A stretch of 64,000 bases of DNA from Vibrio sp. YMD68 (GCF_029958905.1 NZ_CP124614.1:186001-250000); one strand, 5' to 3'. Positions 10,204-20,089 are shown, numbered from the stretch's first letter. Notes: a model not told the origin generated them from the letters alone. Numbers and translations are program-made.

Positions 10204-11178
10204 ATGACACGACAAACCTGGCAACCCAGTGCCTCCATTCACCAGCTGAAAAAACGCGCCGCCATACTGGCTAAGATTCGTGAGTTTTTTTATCAGCGGC
10301 AAGTGATGGAGGTGGATACGCCAGCAATGAGCCATGCTACGGTCACTGATATTCATCTACATACTTTTCAAACGACCTTTATTGGCCCTGACTACGCGCA
10401 AGGTTGCCCGCTCTATTTCATGACCAGTCCAGAATTTCATATGAAGCGTTTATTGGCGGCGGGAAGTGGGTGTATTTACCAAATGAGTAAGGCGTTTCGG
10501 AACGAAGAGAATGGCCGCTACCATAACCCAGAATTCACCATGCTTGAGTGGTATCGTGTCGGGTTTGATCATCACCAGTTGATGGATGAAATGGATGAAC
10601 TTCTCCAGCTAACCTTGGGTTGCGAGTCCGCCAGTCGAATGACCTACCAGCACGCTTTTATGAACGTATTAGGCGTATGCCCGTTAGAAGATTCGATGGA
10701 TAAGCTTAAACAATCGGCTCGAACGCTTGGGCTAAGCGATATAGCGGATGATGAGCAGGATAGAGATACATTGCTGCAACTTCTGTTTAGCATTGGCGTT
10801 GAAAAAGAGATAGGCCAAACTGAACCGGTTTTCGTTTATGACTTTCCAGCATCACAAGCGGCACTGTCAAAAATCAACACGCAAGACAAACGAGTATCCG
10901 ATCGCTTTGAAGTGTATTTTAAAGGGATTGAGCTGGCGAATGGATTCCATGAGTTGGATGACGCCGATGAGCAATTGGCTAGATTTGAGTCCGATAACCG
11001 CAAACGCTTAGACATGGGTTTACCAGAGCAACCCATCGATCACCATTTGGTTGCCGCGTTAAGGGCAGGTTTCCCCGCTTGTTCAGGGGTCGCACTTGGG
11101 ATCGATCGCCTTATTATGTTAGCGCTGCAATGCAAACACATCGATGAAGTGACCGCGTTTCCATTTCCTAGGGCTTAG
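10204..11178 (+). CDS. epmA: EF-P beta-lysylation enzyme EpmA (GenX/PoxA/YjeA)
   Basis: A 324-residue class II lysyl-tRNA-synthetase paralogue that attaches beta-lysine to elongation factor P, needed for translation of polyproline stretches. It has the class II catalytic core ([16 protein letters not shown], then [20 protein letters not shown] for motif 2, and [12 protein letters not shown] for motif 3) but lacks the N-terminal anticodon-binding domain, which distinguishes it from LysS. Its position divergent from frdA is the conserved one. Neither efp nor epmB is in the window. Confidence 0.96.
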   Translation: MTRQTWQPSASIHQLKKRAAILAKIREFFYQRQVMEVDTPAMSHATVTDIHLHTFQTTFIGPDYAQGCPLYFMTSPEFHMKRLLAAGSGCIYQMSKAFRNEENGRYHNPEFTMLEWYRVGFDHHQLMDEMDELLQLTLGCESASRMTYQHAFMNVLGVCPLEDSMDKLKQSARTLGLSDIADDEQDRDTLLQLLFSIGVEKEIGQTEPVFVYDFPASQAALSKINTQDKRVSDRFEVYFKGIELANGFHELDDADEQLARFESDNRKRLDMGLPEQPIDHHLVAALRAGFPACSGVALGIDRLIMLALQCKHIDEVTAFPFPRA

Positions 11179-11280
11179 ATTAGTGAATGTCGATTTTTGA
11201 GCGATAAAGAGATGGATCGCGGATAAGTGATGGGAGTGTGGTCATCCACTTTCTGGAGTCTATATCCTCGGTCCGTTGTT

Positions 11281-11308
11281 AAAAGATAGAACAGAAAAGA
11301 TAGAGCAG
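11281..11308 (+). repeat. Two tandem 14-bp repeats between epmA and the rhodanese gene
   Basis: AAAAGATAGAACAG at 11281-11294 is followed directly by AAAAGATAGAGCAG at 11295-11308, with one mismatch. The array lies in the gap upstream of the rhodanese gene. Confidence 0.85.
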
Positions 11309-11423
11309 AACGGATGGACTTCACGTCTAGTTGCAATTGAAGCCTATACTCACTAGCCTCTTTGGCGCTTCCTCGCTATACTCCTGACTGAATTTTAAGC
11401 CCTAAACAGTAAGAGCGCAGGAT

Positions 11424-11858
11424 ATGCAAGAATACATCGATTTTTTCCAACAAAATATGATCCTATCTTTAGTATGGGTCGGTCTTTTTGTCGCTTTGAT
11501 TATGAGCTTTGTTAAAGCCGCTACGGCAGCTTATAAAGAAGTCACTGCATCTGAAGTGACATTACTTATGAATCGTGAAGACGGTGTCGTGGTCGATGTT
11601 CGTGCAAAAGACGAGTTCAAAAAAGGCCACATTACTGACGCAGTTCACATTTTACCGTCTGACATCAAAGCAGGTAACTTTAACGGCCTTGAAAAGAACA
11701 AAACTAACCCAATCATTGTGGTATGTAAGACAGGTCAAACCGCAGTAGAAAGCGCGAACCTACTTGCAAAAGCAGGCTTTGAAAATGTAAAGCTACTGAA
11801 AAATGGTTTGTCAGGCTGGAATGAAGCTAATTTGCCTTTAGTCCGCGGTAAAAAATAG
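11424..11858 (+). CDS. Membrane-anchored rhodanese-like protein (YibN type)
   Basis: A 144-residue protein with one N-terminal membrane span (about residues 11-30, ILSLVWVGLFVALIMSFV) and a rhodanese domain from about residue 40 (VVVDVRAKDEFKKGHITDAVH). The active-site loop reads VVCKTGQTA, so the catalytic cysteine is present and sulfur transfer is possible. It sits directly upstream of secB, as yibN does in related genomes. Its final codons are part of a 17-bp tandem array that continues past the stop. Confidence 0.9.
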   Translation: MQEYIDFFQQNMILSLVWVGLFVALIMSFVKAATAAYKEVTASEVTLLMNREDGVVVDVRAKDEFKKGHITDAVHILPSDIKAGNFNGLEKNKTNPIIVVCKTGQTAVESANLLAKAGFENVKLLKNGLSGWNEANLPLVRGKK

Positions 11859-11924
11859 TCCGTGGCAAAAAGTACTTTGTGACAAAAAGCAGTCCGCGCT
11901 AAGTAATAGTCCGCGGATAAATAG
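11840..11924 (+). repeat. Five tandem 17-bp repeats across the rhodanese-gene stop codon
   Basis: Units start at 11840, 11857, 11874, 11891 and 11908. Unit 1 (AGTCCGCGGTAAAAAAT) encodes the last residues and part of the TAG stop, and units 2-5 lie downstream with increasing divergence. The exact 17-bp phasing through all five is clear. Confidence 0.9.
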
Positions 11925-11998
11925 AGCTCAGTAAGAAACAGAGCGCAATACGAAGTCAGTCGCCCCATTCGCGACGACAGTAAGCCTAGCTTGAATGT

Positions 11999-12020
11999 GT
12001 GCTGCCTAAAATGGCAGCAC
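11999..12020. repeat. Perfect 8-bp inverted repeat between the rhodanese gene and secB
   Basis: GTGCTGCC, six-base loop TAAAAT, then GGCAGCAC. It can form a hairpin but is not followed by a T run, so it is only a weak terminator candidate. Confidence 0.6.
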
Positions 12021-12134
12021 TTATCGTAAAGAGATGTGACACTTTCCACGGAACTGCGGATTTATTTGCGCAAGGTGACGTCTCTCGGTTAGTCTGAAAA
12101 CAGATTGAATTACCCAAATTTTAAGGATCCCCAC

Positions 12135-12605
12135 ATGGCTGAAGCAGCACCACAAGAACAAGCTCAAGATTTCGCTATTCAACGTATCTTTCTAAAAGAC
12201 ATCTCTTTTGAAGCGCCTAACTCTCCAGTTATGTTTCAAAAAGAGTGGCAACCAGATGTGAAACTTGACCTAGACACGCAAAGCCGTGAGCTTGGTGAAG
12301 GCACTTACGAAGTGGTTCTACGTCTAACTGTGACGGTGAAGAACGCAGAAGAAACGGCTTTCCTATGTGAAGTTCAACAAGGCGGTATCTTCACTGCTGG
12401 AAACATGGAAGCGGGTCAACTGGCTCATTGTTTAGGTGCATTCTGCCCGAACATCTTGTTCCCATACGCTCGTGAAACGATTTCTAGCTTAGTGGTTAAA
12501 GGTACGTTCCCTCAACTGAACCTTGCACCGGTTAACTTTGATGCATTGTTCATGAACTACCTACAGCAGCAAGCAAAAGACGGCGAAGCTTCTAAAGAGG
12601 CGTAA
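12135..12605 (+). CDS. secB: Protein-export chaperone SecB
   Basis: A 156-residue cytosolic chaperone that holds preproteins unfolded and hands them to SecA. The body matches the family closely ([20 protein letters not shown] near the start, [11 protein letters not shown] near residue 112). The frame is open ten codons further upstream, but the ATG at 12135 is preceded by TAAGGATC and begins MAEAAPQEQ, the normal SecB start. It is followed by a terminator and gpsA; secB-gpsA-cysE is the conserved order. Confidence 0.96.
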   Translation: MAEAAPQEQAQDFAIQRIFLKDISFEAPNSPVMFQKEWQPDVKLDLDTQSRELGEGTYEVVLRLTVTVKNAEETAFLCEVQQGGIFTAGNMEAGQLAHCLGAFCPNILFPYARETISSLVVKGTFPQLNLAPVNFDALFMNYLQQQAKDGEASKEA

Positions 12606-12668
12606 ATCGGTTTTTCACTTCAGCGATGAGGTGAAAGGTACGCCTAGTGAATCGATAGCGTATTAAAG

Positions 12669-12715
12669 AAAATGCACAAAGCATCTAAATAGAATGATGC
12701 GATGTGCATTTTTTG
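12669..12715 (+). terminator. Terminator between secB and gpsA
   Basis: AAATGCACA...GCATC pairs with GATGC...TGTGCATTT, with small internal bulges and a 10-base loop, followed by TTTTG. It likely ends secB transcripts. Confidence 0.75.
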
Positions 12716-12766
12716 TTTAGAATGACAGTAAATGAATCCTAATAAAAATGTGATCAGGCAAAGTGA

Positions 12767-13804
12767 ATGACTAACTCAAATGTGAATAATGCTTACGGAA
12801 AAGAGATCACCATGACGGTGATCGGTGCCGGTTCTTACGGTACCTCATTGGCTATTTCTCTGGCTCGCAATGGCGCTAATGTAGTAATTTGGGGGCACGA
12901 GCCTGAACACATGGCGCGATTGGAAGCGGATCGTGCTAATCATGAGTTTCTTCCTGGTATTGATTTCCCAGAATCCTTGATCGTTGAGTCGGACGTTGAG
13001 AAAGCCGTTCAAGCAAGCCGAGATTTATTGGTTGTGGTGCCTAGCCATGTGTTCGGTATTGTATTAGGCAGCTTAAAACCGCATCTACGTGACGACACAA
13101 GGATTTGCTGGGCAACAAAAGGGCTTGAGCCTGAAACAGGTCGTTTGCTTAAAGACGTCGCTCATGAAGTATTAGGGGAAGGGCGTTCACTGGCCGTGTT
13201 GTCTGGGCCCACTTTCGCTAAAGAACTGGCGATGGGTATGCCAACGGCGATTTCTGTGGCTTCGCCAGATGATCAGTTTGTGGCGGATCTTCAAGAGAAA
13301 ATTCACTGCAGCAAGACTTTCCGTGTTTACGCAAACAGCGATTTTACCGGCATGCAGCTGGGTGGTGCCGTGAAAAATGTGATTGCGATTGGCGCAGGTA
13401 TGTCTGATGGTATCGGCTTTGGTGCTAACGCCCGAACAGCATTGATTACTCGTGGTCTTGCTGAAATGACACGTTTAGGTGAGGCTCTTGGCGCTCAGAA
13501 AGAAACCTTTATGGGAATGGCTGGGCTTGGTGATTTAGTGCTTACTTGTACTGATAACCAATCTCGTAATCGTCGCTTTGGTCTGGCACTAGGCTCAGGT
13601 CAAGGTGTTGAGCAGGCCCAAAAAGAGATCGGTCAAGTCGTTGAAGGCTATCGCAATACCAAAGAAGTGTGGATGCTTGCCGCTCGAATGGGTGTTGAGA
13701 TGCCGATTGTTGATCAAATCTACCAAGTGCTGTATCAAGGAAAAGAGACACGTGTCGCAGCGCAAGATTTGCTTGCTCGAGATAAAAAATCAGAAGGGAA
13801 GTAA
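12767..13804 (+). CDS. gpsA: Glycerol-3-phosphate dehydrogenase [NAD(P)+]
   Basis: A 345-residue cytosolic enzyme that reduces dihydroxyacetone phosphate to sn-glycerol 3-phosphate for phospholipid synthesis. The NAD(P)-binding motif is [19 protein letters not shown] near residues 18-36. The catalytic-domain segments [15 protein letters not shown] (with the catalytic lysine) and [20 protein letters not shown] are present. Length is normal. cysE follows after 68 bp in the same direction, as in many gammaproteobacteria. Confidence 0.97.
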   Translation: MTNSNVNNAYGKEITMTVIGAGSYGTSLAISLARNGANVVIWGHEPEHMARLEADRANHEFLPGIDFPESLIVESDVEKAVQASRDLLVVVPSHVFGIVLGSLKPHLRDDTRICWATKGLEPETGRLLKDVAHEVLGEGRSLAVLSGPTFAKELAMGMPTAISVASPDDQFVADLQEKIHCSKTFRVYANSDFTGMQLGGAVKNVIAIGAGMSDGIGFGANARTALITRGLAEMTRLGEALGAQKETFMGMAGLGDLVLTCTDNQSRNRRFGLALGSGQGVEQAQKEIGQVVEGYRNTKEVWMLAARMGVEMPIVDQIYQVLYQGKETRVAAQDLLARDKKSEGK

Positions 13805-13872
13805 CAAACACCTTGTGATCAGCGCTCTGGTGAATAGGGCGCTGAGGGTGCTTTGGGAATAGGGATTGATTG

Positions 13873-14694
13873 ATGAAGCATTGTGAAAAAAAGAAAGTAT
13901 GGCAGGCGATCATTCGCGAAGCTCGAGAGCAATCTGAGCAAGAGCCGATGTTGGCGAGTTTTTATCATGCCACCATTATTAATCATGATAGCTTGGCGGC
14001 GGCGTTAAGCTATATTCTCGCGAATAAACTTAAAACCCCATCCATGCCTGCAATGGCGGTACGTGAAGTGGTTGAACAAGCCTTTGCTGCCGATCCTGAT
14101 ATTGGTCATGCAGCGGCTTGTGATATCTGCGCCACCGTGAATCGAGATCCTGCGGTTGCCATGTACTCTATGCCACTCCTGTATTTGAAAGGCTACCATG
14201 CTTTGCAAGGTTATCGCGTTGCAAACTGGCTATGGAAACAAGGCCGCATCGCACTGGCGACTTACTTGCAAAATCAAATCTCGGTGGCTTGCCAAGTGGA
14301 CATTCACCCGGCGGCGCAAATTGGTCGTGGCATCATGCTGGATCATGCGACAGGTATTGTGATTGGTGAAACCGCCGTGGTGGAAGACGATGTTTCCATA
14401 CTTCAAGACGTGACGCTGGGCGGAACGGGCAAAGAGTGTGGTGATCGCCATCCTAAGATTCGTGAAGGGGTGATGATCGGCGCAGGTGCTAAAATTTTGG
14501 GTAATATTGAAGTGGGCGAAGGGGCCAAAATTGGTTCGTGTTCTGTGGTCTTACAGGCGGTTCCTGCTCATACCACAGTGGCGGGTGTTCCGGCAAAAAT
14601 AGTCGGCCGACCAAAAACCGATAAACCATCACTGGATATGGACCAACAATTTAATGGCAAGTCTCAAAGCTTTATTGGTGGTGATGGTATTTAG
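13873..14694 (+). CDS. cysE: Serine O-acetyltransferase
   Basis: A 273-residue enzyme that makes O-acetylserine, the first committed step of cysteine synthesis. The N-terminal helical half is followed by a left-handed beta-helix of hexapeptide repeats from about residue 140 (DIHPAAQIGRGIMLDHATG, then VSILQDVTLGGTGK), with the catalytic His-Asp region intact. A TTG codon precedes the ATG at 13873. I choose the ATG because AGGGA lies 7 bases upstream and the length equals that of the E. coli enzyme. A hexamer array and a terminator follow. Confidence 0.96.
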   Translation: MKHCEKKKVWQAIIREAREQSEQEPMLASFYHATIINHDSLAAALSYILANKLKTPSMPAMAVREVVEQAFAADPDIGHAAACDICATVNRDPAVAMYSMPLLYLKGYHALQGYRVANWLWKQGRIALATYLQNQISVACQVDIHPAAQIGRGIMLDHATGIVIGETAVVEDDVSILQDVTLGGTGKECGDRHPKIREGVMIGAGAKILGNIEVGEGAKIGSCSVVLQAVPAHTTVAGVPAKIVGRPKTDKPSLDMDQQFNGKSQSFIGGDGI

Positions 14695-14726
14695 CGTATT
14701 GACCGTTAAAGTGTCAGGGTAGCAAA

Positions 14727-14750
14727 ATACGCATACGCATACGCATACGC
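14727..14750 (+). repeat. Four tandem ATACGC hexamers after cysE
   Basis: Four perfect copies of ATACGC directly upstream of the cysE terminator, in the cysE 3' untranslated region. Confidence 0.9.
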
Positions 14751-14762
14751 AATAGCAGAATA

Positions 14763-14795
14763 AAAAAGGACGATACTTAGGTATCGTCCTTTTTG
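14763..14795. terminator. Bidirectional terminator between cysE and aphA
   Basis: AAAAAGGACGATAC, loop TTAG, GTATCGTCCTTTTT. It has A-rich and T-rich flanks, so it can serve both convergent genes. Confidence 0.92.
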
Positions 14796-14853
14796 CTTTC
14801 TATGACTAGCCTTAAATAAACCCAAGTTTAGGTCTATTTGTGCGCATTACTGC

Positions 14854-15393
14854 TTATTTGATTTCATTAAGCTCTGCGAGTACTTCTTCCGCCCAAACTA
14901 ACCAAGCTTGACGAAGTAATAGATTACGGCGCAAGGTGAGGCGTTCTAGTCGTTGAGATTTATCGAGAGTGGCTGGCGTTGCGTAGTAGGCCGCCTCTAT
15001 TTCTTGATAGTGCGCCACTAGGCTATAAGATTCTTTAATTAGCTCGCTAAGTTGAATGCGATACGGACCTGAGTCTTGTACAGCGCATGCCATTAATTTA
15101 GCAGAAAACTCATCGCGAACGGTTGGGTGTGCTGTCGGTTGATCAAACCATTCACCTAACGCGCTGCGGCCAGCATCGGTGATGGAATACACTTTACGAT
15201 CAGGTTTGCCTTCTTGAGGTTCTAGAACACAGGTAACGAGCTCGTTCTGAGCCATTTTATTGAGTTCACGATACACTTGTTGGTGGCTTGCTTTCCAAAA
15301 ATAGCCGATGCTAGCGGAAAACTCTTTAGTGATATCGTATCCAGTTGCGTTACGTGTACTAAGTACAGTGAGGATTACGTGTGGTAGTGACAT
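14854..15393 (-). CDS. aphA: PadR-family quorum-sensing regulator AphA
   Basis: A 179-residue PadR-type winged-helix regulator. The N-terminal DNA-binding domain begins MSLPHVILTVLSTRNATGYD and includes the FWKASHQQVYRELNKM recognition region. The C-terminal part is a helical antiparallel dimerization domain (RLERLTLRRNLLLRQAWL). Length and sequence fit vibrio AphA, the master regulator of the low-cell-density state and, with AphB, activator of virulence genes in V. cholerae. In the literature it is repressed by LuxR/HapR and activated by Qrr small RNAs. A matching LuxR-type site and a structured leader are visible upstream. Confidence 0.95.
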   Translation of the reverse strand: MSLPHVILTVLSTRNATGYDITKEFSASIGYFWKASHQQVYRELNKMAQNELVTCVLEPQEGKPDRKVYSITDAGRSALGEWFDQPTAHPTVRDEFSAKLMACAVQDSGPYRIQLSELIKESYSLVAHYQEIEAAYYATPATLDKSQRLERLTLRRNLLLRQAWLVWAEEVLAELNEIK

Positions 15394-15429
15394 GTCTTAA
15401 ATCCAAATAGGTCAATAAACTTCAAAATA

Positions 15430-15510
15430 ACGATGTTTAAACATTGGTTGTGCTTCGTAGCACTTATTATTTCTATGTTTAAACAACACCAACTTTATCG
15501 TGTTGGTTCT
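15430..15510 (-). promoter_or_regulatory. Structured aphA mRNA leader with two TGTTTAAACA palindromes
   Basis: ATGTTTAAACAT (15433-15444, perfect 12-bp palindrome) and TGTTTAAACA (15476-15485) flank a GTGCT-TCGT-AGCAC type hairpin. Read on the minus strand, ACCAAC and GTTGGT form a further stem next to the distal palindrome. All lie in the untranslated leader 40-120 nt upstream of the aphA start. Confidence 0.6.
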
Positions 15511-15605
15511 GTCACCTTTATAAGCCGTTTATCACCTAGTTCTATTTAAACTGATGTCGATCCTGCGAGATAATTAGTATATGTGTGTTATCGCAGTGGG
15601 GCAGT

Positions 15606-15679
15606 ATTATATCTAAATATAAGCATAAAGTGGAATAGATGGACGTAATCACAATAAAAACTGATAAATAACTCAATAA
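15606..15679 (-). promoter_or_regulatory. aphA promoter with LuxR/HapR-type operator
   Basis: On the minus strand, TATAAT lies at 15606-15611 with a weak -35 (TTCCAC) 18 bp upstream. A LuxR-family site at 15658-15679 matches 16 of 22 positions of the palindromic consensus built on TTGATAA...TCAATAA. It is centred about 70 bp upstream of the predicted start, in line with the reported HapR site at V. cholerae aphA (from memory). Confidence 0.6.
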
Positions 15680-15798
15680 GACTGTCTATTTAGATTATCA
15701 CTCTTTGTTTTTTAAGTTTTGGTTGTTTTTATATCGTTAAAATTGATCGTTTTATGCCTATATAGAGAATAAAAACAAAAAAGCCAGAGAATAAAAAC

Positions 15799-15824
15799 AA
15801 AAAAACAGCACAAAAACAGTGCTG
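15799..15824 (-). terminator. Terminator of ppc (minus strand)
   Basis: On the minus strand CAGCAC, a 7-base T-rich loop and GTGCTG are followed by seven T. It lies about 90 bp after the ppc stop. Confidence 0.75.
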
Positions 15825-15854
15825 CTTGACGTGGTTTTTAGATCAATGTATCAC

Positions 15855-15896
15855 CTACCCCGTGACTTTCCGCGTTATTCGGACAGTCACGGGAGT
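15855..15896. repeat. Long imperfect hairpin in the ppc 3' region
   Basis: CCTACCCCGTGACT pairs with AGTCACGGGAGTAGG (one bulge and mismatch) around a 17-base loop. It is not followed by T, so it may stabilise the ppc 3' end rather than terminate. Confidence 0.65.
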
Positions 15897-15915
15897 AGGC
15901 ATTGAAATCGAACGA

Positions 15916-18549
15916 TTACCCTGTATTTCGCATACCCGCTGCGATACCCGCAATGGTCACCATAAGAGCTTCTTCAAGTTCTGCTGATGGTGTGTCCATT
16001 TGGCGAGTTCGGTGAAGTAATTCTGCTTGAAGCATGTTGAGTGGTTCAACGTAGATACTACGAAGACGAATAGACTCTTGGCCCCACGGGTCACTTTGCA
16101 TTAAGTTTTCGTTGTTCTCTACATTCAAGACGGCTTTGATGTCTTTTTGCAGTTGCTCACGTAGGCGATCACCCAGTGGCAACAACGATGGATCAGCAAG
16201 GCGTTCGTCGTAGTAACGAGAAATCTCGATATTACATTTTGAATACACCATCTCTAGCATACCCAGACGAGTTGAGAAGAATGGCCATTCGCGACACATC
16301 TCTTCTAATAGAGCTTGGTGACCTTTATCAACGGAGTACTGGATGGCTTCACCGGCGCCTAACCATGCCGGTAATACGAGTCGGTTTTGACTCCATGAGA
16401 AGATCCATGGAATAGCACGCAAGCTTTCCACGCCACCATTCGGATTGCGTTTTGCTGGGCGAGAGCCGAGAGGCAACATGCCGAGTTCAAGCTCTGGTGT
16501 TGCTTGTCGGAAATACGGTACAAAGTCAGGCTCCCCTTGAACGATATTACGGTAAGACTCACAAGAGACTTCCGACAATACGTCCATGAGATCGCGCCAA
16601 TCTTGTTTTGGCTCCGGAGGTGGAAGTAGGTTCGCTTCTAAAATCGCACTGGCGTACATATTGAAGCTGTTTACAGCCACTTCAGGTAAACCAAGCTTAA
16701 AGCGGATCATTTCCCCTTGTTCTGTAACACGTAAGCCGCCTTTCAAGCTCTTTGGTGGCTGAGACAATAGAGCTGCATGGGCAGGAGCACCACCACGGCC
16801 AACCGTACCGCCACGACCGTGGAACAGTGTTAGTTCAATGCCTTCAGCGTCACATACTTTAACCAGAGCATCCATTGCGCTGTATTGTGCCCAGCCTGCT
16901 GCCATTACACCGGCATCTTTCGCAGAGTCGGAGTAACCGATCATGACCATTTGATGATTCTGAATAAAGCCACGGTACAGATCGATGTCCATTAATTGCT
17001 TAATGACCGATTCCGCATTGTTCAAGTCGTCCAGTGTTTCAAACAGTGGACAAACGTCCATGCGGTAAGGACAACCTGATTCTTGTAGAAGCAAATGAAC
17101 AGCCAGCACATCTGAAGCCGTGCGTGCCATTGAGATGACATAAGCGCCAAACGCTTCGCGTGGTTGAGATGCAACAATCTTACACGTATCTAAGACTTCT
17201 TTTACTGGCGCAGACGGTTCCCAGTCGCGTGGGAGAAGCGGACGTTTAGAGCTGAGTTCATTGGTTAGGAAAGCAATCTTATCTTGCTCGCTCCACTGGT
17301 CGTAATCACCAATACCTAGGTAACGAGTCAGTTCTGATAACACGTCTGAATGACGAGTACTTTCTTGTCGGATGTCCAAGCGGACAAGGTGGACACCAAA
17401 CGCCTTAATGCGGCGCAAAGTATCAAGCAGTGAACCGTCGGCTATGACACCCATGCCGCATTCATGCAGAGATTGATAACAGGCATAAAGCGGTGCCCAT
17501 AGTTGATCAATGTGCTGCAATGGTGCTTTGACTGCCAGCTTCTGACCATTAACTTTCGCGTCGAGAATGTCCAGCGTTTCGTTTAGAAGCGAACGAAGAC
17601 CTTTCAATACAGCTCGATACGGTTCGTGTTGGTCATCACCGGCTAAATCACGGACAGCATCATTACATTTCGTCATCGAGAGCTCAGAGATAAGCTCGTT
17701 CACATCACCCAAGTAAAGGTCGGCGGCTTTCCAGCGAGAAAGAAGCATCACTTCACGAGTGATCGTATGCGTCACAAATGGGTTGCCATCGCGATCGCCA
17801 CCCATCCAAGATGAGAAATGCACTGGGCGAGCGTCAATAGGTAAGCCTTCACCTAGGTAGCTTGTTAGGCGGTCATCAAGCTCGCGCAAGAATTCAGGAA
17901 CCCCTTCCCATAGTGAGTTCTCTACAACAGCAAAGCCCCATTTCGCTTCGTCCAACGGGGTTGGGCGCTGCTTACGAATCACATCAGAGTGCCAACCTTG
18001 AGCGATCAACTGCTCTAAACGTCGTTCTGTTTTTTGACGTTCTTTATGAGAAAGGTCGGTCAGTTCAAGCTTAGATAAACACTCGTTGGTTTTGACCAGC
18101 TTATTGATCATAGTACGACGAGTGATTTCAGTAGGGTGAGCGGTTAACACCAATTCAATATTGAGGTCACGGACGGCTTGAGCCGTATCGAGTTTACTGA
18201 TGCCATTTTGGCTTAGCTTCGAAAACAAACTGCTGATCGCGTCAGGTTCACATACGTGCTCTTCACAATGGCGTGAAATCGTATGGTACTGCTCTGCCAT
18301 ATTGGTCAAGTTGAGAAATTGGTTGAATGCGCGTGCAACAGGCGTGAGTTGCTCGTTGGGTAAACTTTTAATTTCTTCAATTAAAGTGGCGCGGTCGGAT
18401 TGATTGCCTGCACTTGCTGATTTAGAAAGTTTACGAATTGTCTCAACTTTCTCCAAAATAACGTCACCATGTGAATCCTTGATGGTGTTGCCAAGCAAAC
18501 GGCCTAGCATGCTTACGTTACTTGTGAGCGCAGCGTATTTTTCGTTCAT
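15916..18549 (-). CDS. ppc: Phosphoenolpyruvate carboxylase
   Basis: An 877-residue anaplerotic enzyme that carboxylates phosphoenolpyruvate to oxaloacetate, refilling the TCA cycle. Signatures are [13 protein letters not shown] near residue 135 (catalytic histidine), [16 protein letters not shown] near 580 (catalytic/PEP loop), and the C-terminal end MRNTG that forms the allosteric aspartate site. Two in-frame ATGs lie at 18555 and 18549; I prefer the second ([11 protein letters not shown]), which matches the family start and has better spacing to the upstream purine stretch. It lies downstream of argE but is about 350 bp away, so it has its own promoter. Confidence 0.96.
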   Translation of the reverse strand: MNEKYAALTSNVSMLGRLLGNTIKDSHGDVILEKVETIRKLSKSASAGNQSDRATLIEEIKSLPNEQLTPVARAFNQFLNLTNMAEQYHTISRHCEEHVCEPDAISSLFSKLSQNGISKLDTAQAVRDLNIELVLTAHPTEITRRTMINKLVKTNECLSKLELTDLSHKERQKTERRLEQLIAQGWHSDVIRKQRPTPLDEAKWGFAVVENSLWEGVPEFLRELDDRLTSYLGEGLPIDARPVHFSSWMGGDRDGNPFVTHTITREVMLLSRWKAADLYLGDVNELISELSMTKCNDAVRDLAGDDQHEPYRAVLKGLRSLLNETLDILDAKVNGQKLAVKAPLQHIDQLWAPLYACYQSLHECGMGVIADGSLLDTLRRIKAFGVHLVRLDIRQESTRHSDVLSELTRYLGIGDYDQWSEQDKIAFLTNELSSKRPLLPRDWEPSAPVKEVLDTCKIVASQPREAFGAYVISMARTASDVLAVHLLLQESGCPYRMDVCPLFETLDDLNNAESVIKQLMDIDLYRGFIQNHQMVMIGYSDSAKDAGVMAAGWAQYSAMDALVKVCDAEGIELTLFHGRGGTVGRGGAPAHAALLSQPPKSLKGGLRVTEQGEMIRFKLGLPEVAVNSFNMYASAILEANLLPPPEPKQDWRDLMDVLSEVSCESYRNIVQGEPDFVPYFRQATPELELGMLPLGSRPAKRNPNGGVESLRAIPWIFSWSQNRLVLPAWLGAGEAIQYSVDKGHQALLEEMCREWPFFSTRLGMLEMVYSKCNIEISRYYDERLADPSLLPLGDRLREQLQKDIKAVLNVENNENLMQSDPWGQESIRLRSIYVEPLNMLQAELLHRTRQMDTPSAELEEALMVTIAGIAAGMRNTG

Positions 18550-18907
18550 TATCATCCTGCCTTGTAAAAAAGTTACATCCGGTGTTCCTTGTTAAGTACA
18601 CAATCTAGCGAAAAGTGCTACCAAGAGTCAAATATTGCAGCATAAGTTTGCATTTATTGTGCAAGTGGATGTAAGTGATGCTAAATGCGTATTATTCGAT
18701 AAATTACTGAAAATTTATTACAGAATTAAAGGTTTAATCGAGAGACTGTTGATGGAATACCGATGAATTGAGTCACGACTCCCCAAGTGATGGCAACGCG
18801 TGCGAGTGGATCGATAACTCGCACGCTGTTTGTCACTGGTTTTTCATGGTTAGATCTGAGTGACTGACTTCTAAATAAGAATAGAGAAGTCAGACGTTGC
18901 ACTCTCT
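18550..18907 (-). other. argE-ppc intergenic region with strong hairpins
   Basis: About 358 bp. It holds two strong inverted repeats: CTGACTTCT/AGAAGTCAG (18864-18872 with 18885-18893) just after argE, and GCGTGCGAGT/ACTCGCACGC at about 18797-18825. A 63-codon minus-strand frame (18726-18917) overlaps the argE stop and covers both; I do not accept it as a gene on present evidence. The ppc promoter must lie near 18556-18720. Confidence 0.7.
18797..18825. repeat. Perfect 10-bp GC-rich inverted repeat between argE and ppc
   Basis: GCGTGCGAGT and ACTCGCACGC flank a 9-base spacer containing ATCGAT. Nearby GAGTC-AC-GACTC adds a second small dyad. This is the strongest hairpin in the gap and has no T run. 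Confidence 0.8.
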
Positions 18908-20044
18908 CTAGAAGCAATATTTATACATCGCTTTAGATAAAATATTGATGGTGGGGTCGATAAACTCAAAGGCTAAAAATTCATCCGGTTGGTGCGCTTG
19001 TTCGATAGAACCAGGGCCTAATACTAGAGTTGGGCAGAGCTGCTGTAGGAAAGGCGCTTCAGTACAGTAGTTAACGGTTTCTGACGGGGTTTCGCAAATG
19101 TCTTCAACACCGGCAATAAACGGATGGTCATGTTGGCATTCATAACCGGGAATCGGTTCATGCAGAGGCGTTATTTCGATTCGCCCCGGCCATTTTGCTT
19201 CTACTTCTTTCAGTGAGGCTCGTAACATATTATCTAGCCCATCAAGGCTAATGCCTGGTAAAGGGCGAACATCATAATGCAGCTCACAGCATCCACAGAT
19301 ACGGTTTGCACTGTCTCCACCATGAATATGACCAAGATTTAGCGTTGGGCTTGGAATCGCAAAGCCCGGGTGGTGATACTCTTTGATCAGTTTGTCGCGC
19401 AGTTGCATCAGGGCAAACAACACCTCATGCATGATTTCGATGGCGTTGACACCCAACGCGGGATCGGAAGAGTGGCCCGATTTACCCGTGATCCGCACGG
19501 CGTTAGCGACGTGACCTTTATGGCCTCTGACCGGAACTAAGCTGGTTGGCTCACCGATAATGCAATAATCAGGTTTAAAAGGCGCATTGTCGGTAAAATG
19601 ACGAGCGCCCAACATGGTCGTTTCTTCATCACAGGTTGCTAATATATACAGTGGCTTGGTTTGCTTGCTCCAATCGACTTTCTTCACGGCTTCAATAATA
19701 AACGCAAAGAAGCCCTTCATATCCGCTGTGCCGAGCCCGTAAAAGCGATCGTTTGCTTGAGTTAGTGTGTGTGGGTCAAAACTCCAACGACCCTCATCAA
19801 ATGGTACGGTATCACTGTGTCCCGCAAGAAGTAGCCCGCCTTCACCAGAGCCTTTCTTGGCGATCAGGTTGTGCTTTCCTTTCTCAACTTCTGTAACGGT
19901 GACCTCAAAACCGATGTCTTTTAACCAGGTGGCGAGCTTTTCAATCACCAGGCTGTTGCCTTCATCCCAGCTAGGATCGCTTGAACTGATGGATGAGGTT
20001 GAAATTAGGCCTTCGTAGACCTCGAGAAAACTAGGTAATTGCAT
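18908..20044 (-). CDS. argE: Acetylornithine deacetylase
   Basis: A 378-residue M20-family metallohydrolase that releases ornithine from N-acetylornithine. The metal-binding segments are GHSDTVPFD near residue 77 and [13 protein letters not shown] near 108. The catalytic glutamate pair lies in [12 protein letters not shown] near 139, and a further ligand lies in [16 protein letters not shown]. Length is normal. It is transcribed divergently from argCBG across a 222-bp gap with ARG-box-like sequence, the same arrangement as the classic argE-argCBH divergent operon. Confidence 0.96.
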   Translation of the reverse strand: MQLPSFLEVYEGLISTSSISSSDPSWDEGNSLVIEKLATWLKDIGFEVTVTEVEKGKHNLIAKKGSGEGGLLLAGHSDTVPFDEGRWSFDPHTLTQANDRFYGLGTADMKGFFAFIIEAVKKVDWSKQTKPLYILATCDEETTMLGARHFTDNAPFKPDYCIIGEPTSLVPVRGHKGHVANAVRITGKSGHSSDPALGVNAIEIMHEVLFALMQLRDKLIKEYHHPGFAIPSPTLNLGHIHGGDSANRICGCCELHYDVRPLPGISLDGLDNMLRASLKEVEAKWPGRIEITPLHEPIPGYECQHDHPFIAGVEDICETPSETVNYCTEAPFLQQLCPTLVLGPGSIEQAHQPDEFLAFEFIDPTINILSKAMYKYCF

Positions 20045-20089
20045 ATTATCTTCACTTCTACTGTTGACAGAAATACCTTAAGAAGGTAA

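Larger units (their letters stand above)
15394..15915. other. aphA-ppc intergenic region
   Basis: This 522-bp AT-rich gap contains the aphA leader and promoter, a LuxR-type site, a ppc terminator (15799-15824) and a second long hairpin next to the ppc stop (about 15855-15896). No credible gene is present. Confidence 0.8.

Noticed and set aside
18726..18917. 63-codon minus-strand frame between argE and ppc as a protein gene
   Set aside because: It starts inside argE, has no clear ribosome site, and is dominated by inverted-repeat DNA. I keep the region as a structured-element finding instead.
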